Shown: positions 7,724 through 17,085, counted from the first letter of the stretch. The stretch: DNA of 28,745 bases from JAJYZP01 sp049964535 (GCA_049964535.1 JBMFXG010000008.1:1-28745); one strand, 5' to 3'. Program-made: numbers and translations. Notes: generated by a model not told the origin, from the sequence alone.

Positions 7724-9484
7724 ATGTCACCGACGAGACCTGAACTAAGTGGGAGCTTCGGAATGGCTTCAGCGACCCACTGGCTCGCCGCCGCTTCGGC
7801 GATGTCGATTTTGGAACGCGGGGGAAATGCGTTCGACGCTGCGGTGGCTGGAGGCCTTGTTCTCCAAGTTGTTGAGCCCCACCTTAATGGACCAGGTGGT
7901 GAAGTGCCGATTTTAATTCATCGAGGTACGACGGGCGAGATCTCCTTGCTTTGTGGACAGGGTCCGATTCCAAGCGGGGCATCGGTGCGTGCGGTTCGAG
8001 ATCTTGGGCTGACGCAAGTACCAGGTACTGGGATGCTTGCTGTTTGCGTACCGGGTGCTTTTGGCGCCTGGATGACGCTGCTTGAGCAGTTTGGGCGACT
8101 CTCGCTTGAGGAAGTCATGGCACCTGCGCTTCGCTATGCACGTGGAGGATTCCGACTTCTCCCTCGAGCTGCAGCGACGATAGCTGCGCAACGACAGAAC
8201 TTCCTCGATTACTGGCCTACTTCGGCACAGGTCTATCTCGATCATGGCCAGGCTCCGGCAGGTAACTCTCAGTGGCGGAACCTCCTGCTTGCAGAGACCT
8301 ATGAACGGATCCTCTTCGAGGCGACGGCAGGTGAGGGCGATCGCGATCGCCAGATCGACCGAGCTCGACGAGTCTTCTATGAAGGATTTGTTGCCGAGAG
8401 TATGGCTGATTTTGTCCAGAATCATGAGAGTATGGACGAGAGCGGAGCACCTCACTCGGGTTTCCTGACTGGGGATGACCTTGCCGGCTGGAGACCATCG
8501 CTTGAGAGGCCACTTTCGCTAGCGTACAAAGGCAAGACGATTTATAAGGCTGGTCCGTGGTCTCAGGGACCGGTCTTCTTGCAGCAGTTGAAGATCTTGG
8601 AAGGTTTCGACCTCGATGCCTTGGATCCTACGTCGGCCGAGTACATCCACACCGTGGTCGAGTCGGCGAAGCTCTGCTTCGCAGATCGTGATGCATACTA
8701 CGGTGATCCCGATGCCGTATCGATTCCGATGGAACAACTTCTCTCGAGCTCTTACGCCGAGGAGCGTAGGAGACTCATCGAGCACACTGCGTCCCTAGAG
8801 TTTCGACCCGGGATTGCGGGAGACAGGGGTCCTTGGGTTCCTGACCCGCAGCTCGTTGGGGGGGTGGAAGGCGTCGGAGCCGGAGCACCGCCGGATCCGA
8901 TTGGTCGTGATACCTGTCATATCGATGTTGTTGATGCAGAAGGTAATGTAGTCTCCGCTACGCCGTCGGGTGGATGGCTGCATGGAGGCCCTTGCGTCCC
9001 GGAGCTCGGTTTCTCTCTTTCTACACGTGCGCAGATGGGATGGCTCGACGATCGATCACCCTCGGCATACGTGGGCGGTCGTCGTCCGCGGACTACTCTC
9101 AGTCCGTCTCTGGTCGTTGATGACGACGGTAGGGTGACGGGGTTTGGAACCCCTGGAGGGGATCAGCAGGATCAATGGTCGTTTCTGTTTTTTCTCCGCC
9201 GCACACATGGACAGCGAGATCTTCAAGAGGCAATCGATACTCCTACGTTTCATATCTCGCACCTCTACTCGTCGTTCTATCCCAGGACCATCTTGCATGG
9301 CCGTATCAATGTTGAAGGTCGTATCTCGCCTGAGGTTGTCACTGAGCTTCGGGAGCGAGGTCATGACGTCGTCGTGGATGGTCGTTGGAGCCTCGGGCGG
9401 GTCTGTGCAGTTAGTTTCTACAGGGGCGAGCTTACAGCTGGGTCTGATCCTCGCCAAGACCAGGCTTATGCAGTTGGCCGGTGA
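7724..9484 (+). CDS. ggt: Gamma-glutamyltransferase family protein (YwrD-like, Ntn hydrolase)
   Basis: A 586-residue member of the gamma-glutamyltransferase/acylase family, which matures by self-cleavage before a nucleophilic threonine. The N-terminal part has 'MASATHWLAAASAMSILERGGNAFDAAVAGGLVLQVVEPHLNGPGGE', and the processing site is visible as 'RDTCHIDVVDAEGNVVSATPSGGW' with Thr397 as likely nucleophile. The segment 'LGFSLSTRAQMGWL', 'RRPRTTLSPSLV' and 'GTPGGDQQDQW' points to the YwrD-like branch rather than classical periplasmic Ggt. No signal peptide is seen, so it is likely cytoplasmic. The substrate may be gamma-glutamyl or other N-acyl peptides. ATG 7724 is chosen over 7688 because GAGGAGG stands just before it. 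The 3' end overlaps the GntR-family gene by 17 nt. Confidence 0.9.
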   Translation: MSPTRPELSGSFGMASATHWLAAASAMSILERGGNAFDAAVAGGLVLQVVEPHLNGPGGEVPILIHRGTTGEISLLCGQGPIPSGASVRAVRDLGLTQVPGTGMLAVCVPGAFGAWMTLLEQFGRLSLEEVMAPALRYARGGFRLLPRAAATIAAQRQNFLDYWPTSAQVYLDHGQAPAGNSQWRNLLLAETYERILFEATAGEGDRDRQIDRARRVFYEGFVAESMADFVQNHESMDESGAPHSGFLTGDDLAGWRPSLERPLSLAYKGKTIYKAGPWSQGPVFLQQLKILEGFDLDALDPTSAEYIHTVVESAKLCFADRDAYYGDPDAVSIPMEQLLSSSYAEERRRLIEHTASLEFRPGIAGDRGPWVPDPQLVGGVEGVGAGAPPDPIGRDTCHIDVVDAEGNVVSATPSGGWLHGGPCVPELGFSLSTRAQMGWLDDRSPSAYVGGRRPRTTLSPSLVVDDDGRVTGFGTPGGDQQDQWSFLFFLRRTHGQRDLQEAIDTPTFHISHLYSSFYPRTILHGRINVEGRISPEVVTELRERGHDVVVDGRWSLGRVCAVSFYRGELTAGSDPRQDQAYAVGR

Positions 9485-10238
9485 GACGGAGAGACCGGGC
9501 CCAGAAGACCGGTCACCTCCACTACGAGTTCAGATAGCTTCGTCGATTAAAGCCGCTATCGTCCGAGGCGAATGGGGCTTTGGCGCACACCTCATTGAAG
9601 TTGAGACAGCAGCTCGATTGGGTGTGAGCAGGATACCCGTACGAGAAGCTTTTCAAGTGCTCGCAAGCGAGGGGTGGGTAGATCTTCGGAGTAACCATGG
9701 GGCATTCGTACATCGTCCAACTGCTCGCGAGATAGACGAGGTCTTCAGCGTTCGAACGGCACTGGAGTCCGAGGCTGCTTCGCAGCTCGCTCGTCGAGTC
9801 CACCTAGGGCTTGTCTCGAGCGACGAGATAGGTCTACTTCGACGCATTTTCGAAAATGGTCGCGCTGACATTGCTCATGGTATCTCCTCTGATGTCGTTG
9901 ACCATAACGCCGAGCTCCACTCTTGTATTGTGCGCTTAGCAGATAACAAGGTACTTGCCTCGTTCACCTCGTCAATTGAGGAGAGGGTGCGCTGGTATTT
10001 CGCCGCTATAGCGGTTCGGCGTGCTCCCGCCTCATGGGAGGAGCACGCTGGTGTAATCGAGGCAATAGAGCGTGGTGATAGCGAAGAGTCGAGGGAGCGT
10101 ATGTGGATGCATTGTGATCGAAGTCGTCTAGGGCTCATTACCTTAGATTTGGCTACTACCGAGAACCAGGTGGCGTCAACCGGAGATCTCGATCGGTTCG
10201 AAGACCTTTGTGCCGAGGCCCAGGAATCGATAGGGTGA
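9468..10238 (+). CDS. GntR-family transcriptional regulator (FadR/FCD type)
   Basis: A 256-residue regulator. Residues 18-82 form the GntR winged helix: 'PLRVQIASSIKAAIVRGEWGFGAHLIEVETAARLGVSRIPVREAFQVLASEGWVDLRSNHGAFV'. The rest is the all-helical FCD ligand domain, with likely metal/ligand residues D145, H193 (EEHAGVIEAI) and H215. Such proteins usually repress a neighbouring catabolic operon until a small acid or amino-acid-like effector binds. ATG 9468 gives the normal length for the family; frames starting further upstream would lie inside the transferase gene. It overlaps that gene by 17 nt, so the two are co-transcribed. It is the only recognisable regulator in the window and is a candidate controller of the surrounding peptide and amide genes; that role is inference. 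Confidence 0.9.
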   Translation: MQLAGETERPGPEDRSPPLRVQIASSIKAAIVRGEWGFGAHLIEVETAARLGVSRIPVREAFQVLASEGWVDLRSNHGAFVHRPTAREIDEVFSVRTALESEAASQLARRVHLGLVSSDEIGLLRRIFENGRADIAHGISSDVVDHNAELHSCIVRLADNKVLASFTSSIEERVRWYFAAIAVRRAPASWEEHAGVIEAIERGDSEESRERMWMHCDRSRLGLITLDLATTENQVASTGDLDRFEDLCAEAQESIG

Positions 10239-10253
10239 GGTCACTGTGCAATT

Positions 10254-10285
10254 CGGCGCTCAAGGGCGGCAGCCTTTGAGCGCCG
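10254..10285 (+). terminator. Hairpin terminator after the GntR gene
   Basis: CGGCGCTCAA (10254-10263) pairs perfectly with TTGAGCGCCG (10276-10285). Two more G-C pairs can form inside the loop with one bulged base. A short T-rich stretch (TTGCTTAGTT) follows. It lies 16 nt after the stop, between convergent genes. Confidence 0.65.
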
Positions 10286-10341
10286 TTGCTTAGTTGTCGA
10301 TAGCTCGAGAAGTTGCGCCACGTTGTGGCCGGATAGTTGAA

Positions 10342-11559
10342 CTAGCCTCGTACTCTTCGGCCGTTCTTGAAAACTCCACGTATATTTGTCTTCAAGTTCG
10401 CGAAATCGTCGAGGTCTCCGGCAAGTAGCACGAGGTCCGCTCGTTTTCCGATCTCGATCGTACCGCGATCGTTGTTTACTCCCAGGAGCGCAGCAGCTGA
10501 CGAGGTGGTAGCGTGATAGACCTGTTCGGTTGAGAGCCCTCCACGATGCATGAGGTCGAGTTCCTCGAGATTGTTTCCATGAGGCCCGACGCCGCTGTCA
10601 GTGCCCATTGCGATCTTGACACCGGCTCGAACAGCTCGAGAGAATGAGTCGCGATGAATCTCCATAACCTCACGAGCCTTATTAACCGAAGTCTCCGGGA
10701 TACTTGCTCCTGCGTCTGCCGCATCGATAACGGCCTTAGGAGCGACGAGCGTTGGGACGAGCCAGGTGCCCCGATCGATCATCATCTCGATCGCCTCGTC
10801 GTCGAGGAAGATACCGTGCTCTATCGACCGGATCCCAGCTCGAATGGCGCTTTTGATGCCGTCGGTTGCTTGAGCGTGGGCCATAACAAAGATACCGGCT
10901 GCGGTTGCCTCGGCAACGAGAGTTGTCAACTCATCATCTCGGAAGTGAGCATGTCGGGGGTCGTCGCGAGGGGAGAGGACGCCTCCTGATGTGAAGACCT
11001 TGATGACATCTGCTCCCGCTCGGATGAGCTCTCTGACCTTACGACGCACCTCTTCCGGTCCGTCGACGATGCCGCCTGGTCGGCCAGGATGTGCAACGCT
11101 ATGCGGTACGACGCACCCGAACGGCATCCAACCGTCGCCATGTCCTCCAGTTTGACTGAGGGCACTGATTGAGATCTGCATATGTGGTCCCTCTATCAGC
11201 CCGTCGTTCACGGCCTGTTGAACTCCGAGGTCCGCTCCAGATGCGTCGCGAATACTGGTGATTCCGCAGTCGAGAGTCGCAGAGAGATGGTGAGCTGCCT
11301 GGTAGAACTGGTAGGAAAACGGTCGTTGCAAGTGGGCCATAAGGTCGACGCCACTACTGGTAACGTGCACGTGGCTATCGAAAAAGCCTGGCAAAATGGT
11401 GAGGCCAGTAGCGTCCATCTCAACATCTCCATCGAGACCGTTACCGATGTCAGAGATGCGGTCGTCCTCAAGTACGATGTCTGCAGATGCTGTGGTGCTA
11501 CCTGTGCCGTCGAAGACTTTTCCACCCCTCAAGACCGTTCGTTGTGCTGTTCCCACCAT
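10342..11559 (-). CDS. Metal-dependent amidohydrolase (second paralog)
   Basis: A 405-residue enzyme of the same imidazolonepropionase/prolidase-like group as the gene at 1451. Metal ligands are all present: H63/H65 (FDSHVHV), K187 (DVIKVFTSGG, likely carboxylated), H228 (MAHAQ), H248 (IEHG) and D321 (MGTDSG). The C-terminal 'GTIEIGKRADLVLLAGDL' is the standard beta-sandwich strand. No signal peptide. The ATG at 11559 directly follows AAAGAGGGGGC, a strong ribosome binding site. The frame stays open for 45 codons upstream, but that extension has no family similarity and lies before the site. It is convergent with the transferase-GntR pair. Likely substrates are dipeptides, N-acyl amino acids or cyclic amides, as in the related family members. 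Confidence 0.87.
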   Translation of the reverse strand: MVGTAQRTVLRGGKVFDGTGSTTASADIVLEDDRISDIGNGLDGDVEMDATGLTILPGFFDSHVHVTSSGVDLMAHLQRPFSYQFYQAAHHLSATLDCGITSIRDASGADLGVQQAVNDGLIEGPHMQISISALSQTGGHGDGWMPFGCVVPHSVAHPGRPGGIVDGPEEVRRKVRELIRAGADVIKVFTSGGVLSPRDDPRHAHFRDDELTTLVAEATAAGIFVMAHAQATDGIKSAIRAGIRSIEHGIFLDDEAIEMMIDRGTWLVPTLVAPKAVIDAADAGASIPETSVNKAREVMEIHRDSFSRAVRAGVKIAMGTDSGVGPHGNNLEELDLMHRGGLSTEQVYHATTSSAAALLGVNNDRGTIEIGKRADLVLLAGDLDDFANLKTNIRGVFKNGRRVRG

Positions 11560-12641
11560 GCCCCCTCTTTCTTGTGCTCTATGCGAGTTAACGATACGCT
11601 TGCTGCCGCTGGTACTGATGTATCTGATGGACACACCGTTGACATGGCCAAGGTTCGTGATCTTTAGATTAGCGACCGTTCGCACACAGGTCACCGAAGT
11701 GGGCCGATCAGGAGTGCGGGTTGAGGCGTACTGTAGTTGGGCTGCTTGCCGAGAGCGATCGGTCGCGCTGGAGAGAGCTTCGGAGCACGTGGCGATCGCC
11801 GCTGGATTAGCGCTCTTGACGATTGGTGTCTGGATCGAGGCGATCGGTACGACGATTGGCTTACGAGGTCACTGTGTCGAGATTTCGATTATGAGGTTTG
11901 ACACCGCTGGATTGACTGCCGAACTCGTTGCAGTCCTTCTCAAGGTCTCGTGAGATATTTGCTCGCTGCGCTTCCTCGTAAAACTGAGGTCTTAGTGACC
12001 TGCCCAATCTCAAGAGCTACTTTGAGAGGGCCTTATGACGGTCAGACGGTCACCGGGTGGACGCAGCCTCAGTGGGCGGAGATGGATCTGTTGGTCTGGC
12101 CCGTTCGTTGTCGCAATCTCGATCTAGACCAATGCATGCGAGAGAGACGTCAAGGAGCGATGCGCTCAGCTGGTTGTCGGGAAGCTTAACCCGGTAACCC
12201 TGTCTGCATGACTCCAAGGTGGGAGCCGCAACAGCGACAGGTTCTCCTGTAGCTCCCGGGTAATCGGCCGGCTTGACGGTATCTCGAGCATGGAGAAATC
12301 TTCTGTGCTAAGGTCCTACACATCGTCAAAAAGAAGGCAGTTCACGACAGTTTTGGTAACGTTTCCGGTCGAGGCTCGATGATGTCTGGGCAACGAGGAT
12401 GTTCTGATCTCACGAAGGTCTGGCTTTCAGGATTGCTTGGATTGCACCGTCGAGATCTCTCCGTTGGAGACGAAGCGGTAGTGGTATCGGTGACCGGATG
12501 AGGGTTGAGGTCTCGGACGAGATGAAGCAGGGAGTGCTGATTCGTCGAGACCGTGCGCGAATCTTGGGCTGACGTTTCGCTACGGCGTCGCAAGAGTGTT
12601 ATGCCGTGAAACTGCCGAGAATGAATAAGGGAGTTGGGATA
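11560..12641. other. 1.08-kb region without a convincing gene
   Basis: The region lies between the minus-strand amidohydrolase and the M20/S9 operon. On the plus strand a frame ending at 11953 carries a fairly protein-like tail (SEHVAIAAGLALLTIGVWIEAIG, then FDTAGLTAELVAVLLK). It overlaps by GTGA a second frame (11950-12189, 79 codons, containing CPISR). Neither has a good ribosome binding site or a family I recognise, so they may be decayed genes. At 12221-12261 nested inverted repeats (GGGAGC/GCTCCC around ACAGG/CCTGT) make a hairpin. Further motifs are GAGATCTC at 12452-12459 and TCTCGGACGAGA at 12511-12522. No tRNA or known riboswitch was recognised. Confidence 0.35.
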
Positions 12642-13868
12642 ATGAGTAATTCAATAGCAGAGAATCTTCGTTCTATGATGCCAGACCTTGTCGAGCTGCG
12701 TCATGCTCTTCACCAGGAACCGGAAATTGGACTAGATCTACCGAAGACTCAAGCGAAAGTAGTATCGGCACTTGGCGGTACCAAGCTAGAGATTTCAACT
12801 GGCGAGCGCCTGAGCTCGGTGATGGGCCTTCTTCGTGGCGCGCGCCCAGGTCCCACGGTATTGCTGCGTGGTGATATGGATGCGCTTCCGGTCCAAGAAC
12901 TCGTTGATGTAGACTTTCGCTCGCGCCACGATGGTGTGATGCATGCCTGTGGACACGATCTTCATACTGCCATGTTGGTCGGCGCCGCACACGCCCTCTC
13001 TGCTCAACAACAAGACCTTGCAGGCAATGTGGTGTTCATGTTTCAGCCCGGTGAAGAGGGTTTTGACGGCGCCGGTCACATGATCGAAGAAGGCATTATG
13101 AATCTTTCTGGTGAGACGCCCGCTGCGGCGTTCGCTCTGCATGTCATGTCTGCGAAATGGCCACAAGGAGTTTTTACGAGTCGATCGGGACCGATGATGG
13201 CCGCCTCAGACGAGCTCGCCGTAACGGTCAAAGGTGCCGGTGGACACGGATCGGCACCGCATCTAGCTAAGGACCCGGTCCTCGCGGCCTGCGAGATGGC
13301 GATTGCTCTGCAGACCTACCTCACTCGAAGTATCGATGCTTTCGAGACCGTTGTCATTACGATTGGTTCGTTCCATGCCGGTACGCGTCGCAACATCATT
13401 CCGGAGTACGCTCGATTCGAGGCGACGGTACGCACCTTTAACCCCGATGTGCGGGCCAAGGTCGCTAGCGAGGCTGTTCGCGTCTGTGAAGGCATTGCCC
13501 GGGCCCACGGACTTGAGGTCGATGCCCGTTTCAACGGAGAATATCCGGTAACGGTCAACACCGAAGCCGAGGTTAGTTTCGCTTCAGAGGTGGTTAGTGG
13601 CATCTTCGGTCACGATCGTTTCGCTTTGATGGATAATCCTGTGACTGGAGCAGAGGACTTCTCTCGTGTGCTTAACTTAGTACCTGGAGCAATGCTCTTT
13701 CTCGGCGCTACGTCTGCTGGCGAGGGGTACGAAACCAGTCCTAACAATCACTCTCCTTACGCGAGTTTCGATGATGCCGTGATCTATGACGGTGCGACGC
13801 TTTACAGTGAATTGGCTCGGACTCGTCTCCTTGCGACCTCGACGACGGGTGTAGGTGGTGCTCAATGA
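12642..13868 (+). CDS. M20-family amidohydrolase (hippurate/N-acyl-amino-acid hydrolase type)
   Basis: A 408-residue zinc-dependent hydrolase of the M20D type (HipO, AbgB, IAA-amino-acid hydrolase). It opens with 'MMPDLVELRHALHQEPEIGLDLPKT'. Metal ligands are visible as H101, C103 and H105 (MHACGHDLHTAM) and E138/E139 (QPGEEG). 'GGHGSAPHLAKDPV' marks the lid/dimerisation domain, and 'MDNPVTGAEDFSRVL' supplies the C-terminal ligand region. It hydrolyses the amide bond of N-acyl amino acids or small peptides in the cytoplasm. ATG 12642 follows AAGGGAG by 9 nt; the GTG at 12606 would add 12 residues upstream of that site. Its stop overlaps the start of the S9 peptidase gene in ATGA, so the two enzymes are made together. 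Confidence 0.93.
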   Translation: MSNSIAENLRSMMPDLVELRHALHQEPEIGLDLPKTQAKVVSALGGTKLEISTGERLSSVMGLLRGARPGPTVLLRGDMDALPVQELVDVDFRSRHDGVMHACGHDLHTAMLVGAAHALSAQQQDLAGNVVFMFQPGEEGFDGAGHMIEEGIMNLSGETPAAAFALHVMSAKWPQGVFTSRSGPMMAASDELAVTVKGAGGHGSAPHLAKDPVLAACEMAIALQTYLTRSIDAFETVVITIGSFHAGTRRNIIPEYARFEATVRTFNPDVRAKVASEAVRVCEGIARAHGLEVDARFNGEYPVTVNTEAEVSFASEVVSGIFGHDRFALMDNPVTGAEDFSRVLNLVPGAMLFLGATSAGEGYETSPNNHSPYASFDDAVIYDGATLYSELARTRLLATSTTGVGGAQ

Positions 13869-15928
13869 CCCCGAAGCCTGCGACTGGAAGACCCATGAGC
13901 TCAGATGACATCGTTTATCTTCGCTCCGTGGAGGATCCGCAAGTCTCGCCAGATGGCACTGCCGTTGCCTATATCGTTGTGACCCCGAGACTTGCGGAGA
14001 ATCGTTATGATCGTCGGATTTGGATTCAGAGTCTCAAAGACGACGATGCACAGCCCCTTACTGGAGGTGGGAAGGAGCGGCTCGTCCGCTGGGCTCCGAA
14101 CGGTAAGAACTTGACCTTCGTGAGCGATTCGGAGGATGGATGGAGTGAGATCTTCTCTTTGCCCACAAACGGGGTTGGTGAACGCCAGTTAGTTGCTCGG
14201 TGGTGGGGTCGAATCACAGAAGTTCAGTGGTCACCCGACGGTTCGAAGATTGCTTTTCTCGCTCGGACTCCTGACGAGACACAGTACGGCGCTGCTGGAT
14301 CACAGCTCAGTGGCGCAGAAATGCCAGCTCGGAGGCTGCATCGTCTCATCTATCGTTTGAACGGCGTTGGATGGACCTTTGATCGACCGGTGCAGCTTTA
14401 TGTGCTTAATGCTGATGGAGACACTCAGCCACGAGCTCTCACCGAGGGACCCTGGAGTGTCGAGGGTCTTGCGTGGTCTCCGACCAGTGAGGAGATAGCG
14501 TTTGTCTCCGCTCGTCACGATGACTCGGATCTCGATCTTTGCAACGATCTCTGGACTGTCGAAGTGGCTAATCGTTCGAACCTGAAGCGATTGACGAACT
14601 CTACTATGTCCTTGCACTCACCGGCATGGTCTCCAGATGGGTCCAAAATTGCTTACTATTTAAATCCGACTCCCTTGGAAAGTCCACGTCATAAGCGGAT
14701 CGCTGTCTTTGAGTTGGCGAGTAGTAGTCAGACGGTTTTGACAAGTGAGTTCGATCGAACGTGTTCCCCGTTCGGATCGCCAACCAGTCCATGCTGGAGC
14801 AACTCGGCGATAGTTTTCGGTGTCGAAGATCAAGGGAACGTTCATCTCTACGGTATTGATTCGTCTGATTCTGGATCGGCGCCGGAAAGACTTGTGGATG
14901 GTGACGTATGGGTCTCTGAATGGAGCGTGCGCGGTAACACTTTGGCCTACGTTGCCTCGAGTGCAACGACTTTGCCTGAGCTATTTGTGCGGACCGACTT
15001 TGTGCCTCATGCTCGAAGCTTTGGACTGGGGACAGCGATTCAATCTGTATCCGATGGAGGAAGATCGGACGACCGGTTGGTGACGAAGCTTTCAGAGGCG
15101 CTTGTCAACGAGATCGATGTGGCGGAGCCTATTGAATTTACGGCGATCTCCTCTGACGGGAGTGCGGTCCAATGCTGGGCGCTGCTTCCGAGGGGTTTCG
15201 AGGCTGGCCGATCGTACCCTACCTTGCTCAACGTTCACGGTGGTCCGTTCACACAGTACGGGAATCATCTCTTCGATGAGTTTCAGTTCCAAAGCGCAGC
15301 AGGATTTGGTGTCTTGTACTGCAACCCCCGCGGTAGCTCGGGTTACAGCGAAGCGTGGGGTCGTGCAATTCGTTTTCCTCAAGCAAAATCAGATCCTGGC
15401 TCGGGATGGGGAGGCGTGGATTTCCAAGACGTCATGGCCTGCGTCGACGAGGCTATTCGCCGTTTCGATTGGATCGATGAAGATCGGTTGGGCATCTTAG
15501 GTGGATCGTATGGGGGGTATATGACGTCATGGGCCATCGGGCATACTGATCGGTTCAAGGCTGCCCTGTCCGAGCGTGCATGCAACAATCTCTTAACGAT
15601 GGAGCACAGTGCCGATATTGCTGGTTTCGTCCGAAGCTATGTTGGCGTTAGCCACCTGGATGATCCTGGAGCCTACATGGACCACTCACCTGTGAATTTC
15701 TTGAAAGCCATCAAGACTCCGACGCTCATCCTGCACTCCGAACTCGATCTTCGTTGTCCGATCGCTCAAGCAGAGGAACTCTTTGTTGGGCTACGGCTGC
15801 TTGGTCAAGGACCAGAGTTTGTGCGCTTTGTCGACGAAACCCACGAGTTGACTCGTTCAGGTTCACCGAAGCATCGCAAGGAGCGGGCCGAGATAGTTCT
15901 TGAGTGGTTTTCTCGACACCTGAAGTAG
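13865..15928 (+). CDS. S9-family peptidase (prolyl oligopeptidase/acylaminoacyl-peptidase type)
   Basis: A 687-residue serine peptidase. The N-terminal two-thirds are a beta-propeller with repeated 'WSPDGSKIAF'-type blades ('VRWAPNGKNLTFVSD', 'VQWSPDGSKIAFLA', 'PAWSPDGSKIAYYL'). The C-terminal alpha/beta hydrolase carries the triad S548 (GGSYGGYM), D628 (SELDLRCP) and H660 (DETHELTRSG). The propeller restricts access to short peptides, so the enzyme cleaves oligopeptides or N-acylated peptides. No signal peptide. The start ATG overlaps the M20 stop by 4 nt and has GGTGG 6 nt upstream; an ATG 10 codons downstream is an alternative. A hairpin follows directly. A related peptidase is encoded at 24616-26562. 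Confidence 0.93.
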   Translation: MTPKPATGRPMSSDDIVYLRSVEDPQVSPDGTAVAYIVVTPRLAENRYDRRIWIQSLKDDDAQPLTGGGKERLVRWAPNGKNLTFVSDSEDGWSEIFSLPTNGVGERQLVARWWGRITEVQWSPDGSKIAFLARTPDETQYGAAGSQLSGAEMPARRLHRLIYRLNGVGWTFDRPVQLYVLNADGDTQPRALTEGPWSVEGLAWSPTSEEIAFVSARHDDSDLDLCNDLWTVEVANRSNLKRLTNSTMSLHSPAWSPDGSKIAYYLNPTPLESPRHKRIAVFELASSSQTVLTSEFDRTCSPFGSPTSPCWSNSAIVFGVEDQGNVHLYGIDSSDSGSAPERLVDGDVWVSEWSVRGNTLAYVASSATTLPELFVRTDFVPHARSFGLGTAIQSVSDGGRSDDRLVTKLSEALVNEIDVAEPIEFTAISSDGSAVQCWALLPRGFEAGRSYPTLLNVHGGPFTQYGNHLFDEFQFQSAAGFGVLYCNPRGSSGYSEAWGRAIRFPQAKSDPGSGWGGVDFQDVMACVDEAIRRFDWIDEDRLGILGGSYGGYMTSWAIGHTDRFKAALSERACNNLLTMEHSADIAGFVRSYVGVSHLDDPGAYMDHSPVNFLKAIKTPTLILHSELDLRCPIAQAEELFVGLRLLGQGPEFVRFVDETHELTRSGSPKHRKERAEIVLEWFSRHLK

Positions 15929-15933
15929 TGCTC

Positions 15934-15974
15934 TTGTACCCCTCTTGAGAGCCGTGCTTTCGAGAGGGGTACAA
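15934..15974 (+). terminator. Hairpin after the M20/S9 operon
   Basis: TTGTACCCCTCT (15934-15945) and AGAGGGGTACAA (15963-15974) form a perfect 12-bp stem with a 17-nt loop. It lies 5 nt after the S9 stop codon. No long U-run follows, but the position strongly suggests transcription ends here. Confidence 0.65.
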
Positions 15975-16561
15975 CTTGCACGAACTGTACTGGAAACGTC
16001 GCTTCATATTTTCGTTTTCAAGCTGGCGCACCGTTCCCAACACAAGGTTGGATGGTGGGCCGATACGATTTTACGATGGAGGACCGGAGTTGACCGTAGA
16101 GGGTGCGATTGAGGGGCTGCGCTACGAGATCCGTCGAGTCATCGTCTCAGACTTCCGAACCGTACGTTTTCGTCTGCCGGGTAGCACCCAAGGAAGCCGT
16201 GATAGTTGATAAGGCTTGCAAGGCTCAACAGTGAGCGAAGGCGATGTCAGTACGACGCCACCGCCGTTCGCTAGGTTGTCTCAGAGGTTGCGGTTCGTTC
16301 TCGGTTTGGGGTCCCCGCTCGCTGAACCACTGTCACTGTGAGTTTTGAGTTGGCCTCACGCTGAGATCAGCGCTGCCCCCTTCTCGGCAAAGGCTTCCTG
16401 CAGCGTAAGGACGAGCAGGAGGGTGGCAGGTTTTGGATTTGTTGGCTTACGGTGCGGTTGTGTTCTGCTGCGAGTCCCACCAAACACCTGGTCGCCATTC
16501 GGCACTACTCCTCACCGTCCCACTCAGCACCTAGTCTCTACGTAGTGCGACGCAGTTGCCT

Positions 16562-16579
16562 CCGCTGCTCACGCAGCGG
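16562..16579 (-). repeat. Hairpin with GNRA loop (minus strand)
   Basis: On the minus strand, CCGCTGC and GCAGCGG form a perfect 7-bp stem closed by GTGA, a GNRA tetraloop. On the plus strand the loop would be TCAC, so the minus orientation is favoured for a folded RNA. Confidence 0.6.
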
Positions 16580-16891
16580 TAGACCCATGAACTCCCTAAG
16601 AGAGAACTAGCCCAAGGAATCGTGAGATCGGTACCCGCCCTATGCCTGGAGCAAGCTAGAGATCGGAGGGTAGCCGAGCTTCGAGAGGTTGTCAGAGAGC
16701 GCTCTCCTTGTTCCACGTGCATCGCTGAGTCTTGCACCGGAGGATTCGACCCTCCCTCGCTCCCATGGTAATCCCCAAAGGTTGAACCACACGGTCGCAC
16801 CTCTAACGGTTCCGAAAGGACGTGACTCCGGTTCGCTCTCAGCTCAGGTGTACCTCAGTACTACTCTCTGCGTCACCACCAGATCGATTCA

Positions 16892-16922
16892 CTCAGTACA
16901 CGAGTCTCCCTCGTGCACTGAG
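16892..16922 (-). repeat. 13-bp imperfect hairpin
   Basis: The arms at 16892-16904 and 16910-16922 pair at 12 of 13 positions around a 5-nt loop, which is GGAGA on the minus strand. It lies in the gene-free, structure-rich block. Confidence 0.6.
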
Positions 16923-17054
16923 CGATGTATCGTGACAACCCAGCACCACAGAGCCCCTCCCTGAAGTACAGCTTCACAGCTGCTTTTCAACTCAACGGTG
17001 GGGCGAGTAGTTCCCTGTTAGTCAAACCAAGAGGTCTCAGGTCCAACACACCAC

Positions 17055-17085
17055 TGCACTCCCATGGCAACCCCATGAGAGTGCA
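17055..17085 (-). repeat. Two-tier hairpin
   Basis: TGCACTC (17055-17061) pairs with GAGTGCA (17079-17085). Inside it ATGG and CCAT pair after a 2x2 internal loop. It is part of the gene-free, structure-rich block. Confidence 0.5.

Noticed and set aside
8336..8351. 16-nt palindrome GGCGATCGCGATCGCC with two GCGATCGC octamers
   Set aside because: It is explained by Asp/Arg codons (GDRDR) in the transferase gene and is not repeated elsewhere in the window.
9144..9467. Upstream extension of the GntR-family gene
   Set aside because: It lies wholly inside the transferase gene in another frame; the winged-helix protein has normal length from 9468.
16155..16166. Complete group II domain V
   Set aside because: Only the 3' half-like CGTACGGTTCGG is present; the paired AGC-containing 5' strand is missing, so domain V itself is not called.
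16739..16755. T-arm-like hairpin GGAGG-ATTCGAC-CCTCC, suggesting a tRNA
   Set aside because: The loop does not fit the T-loop consensus on either strand, and no matching acceptor, D or anticodon stems are found at the right distances.
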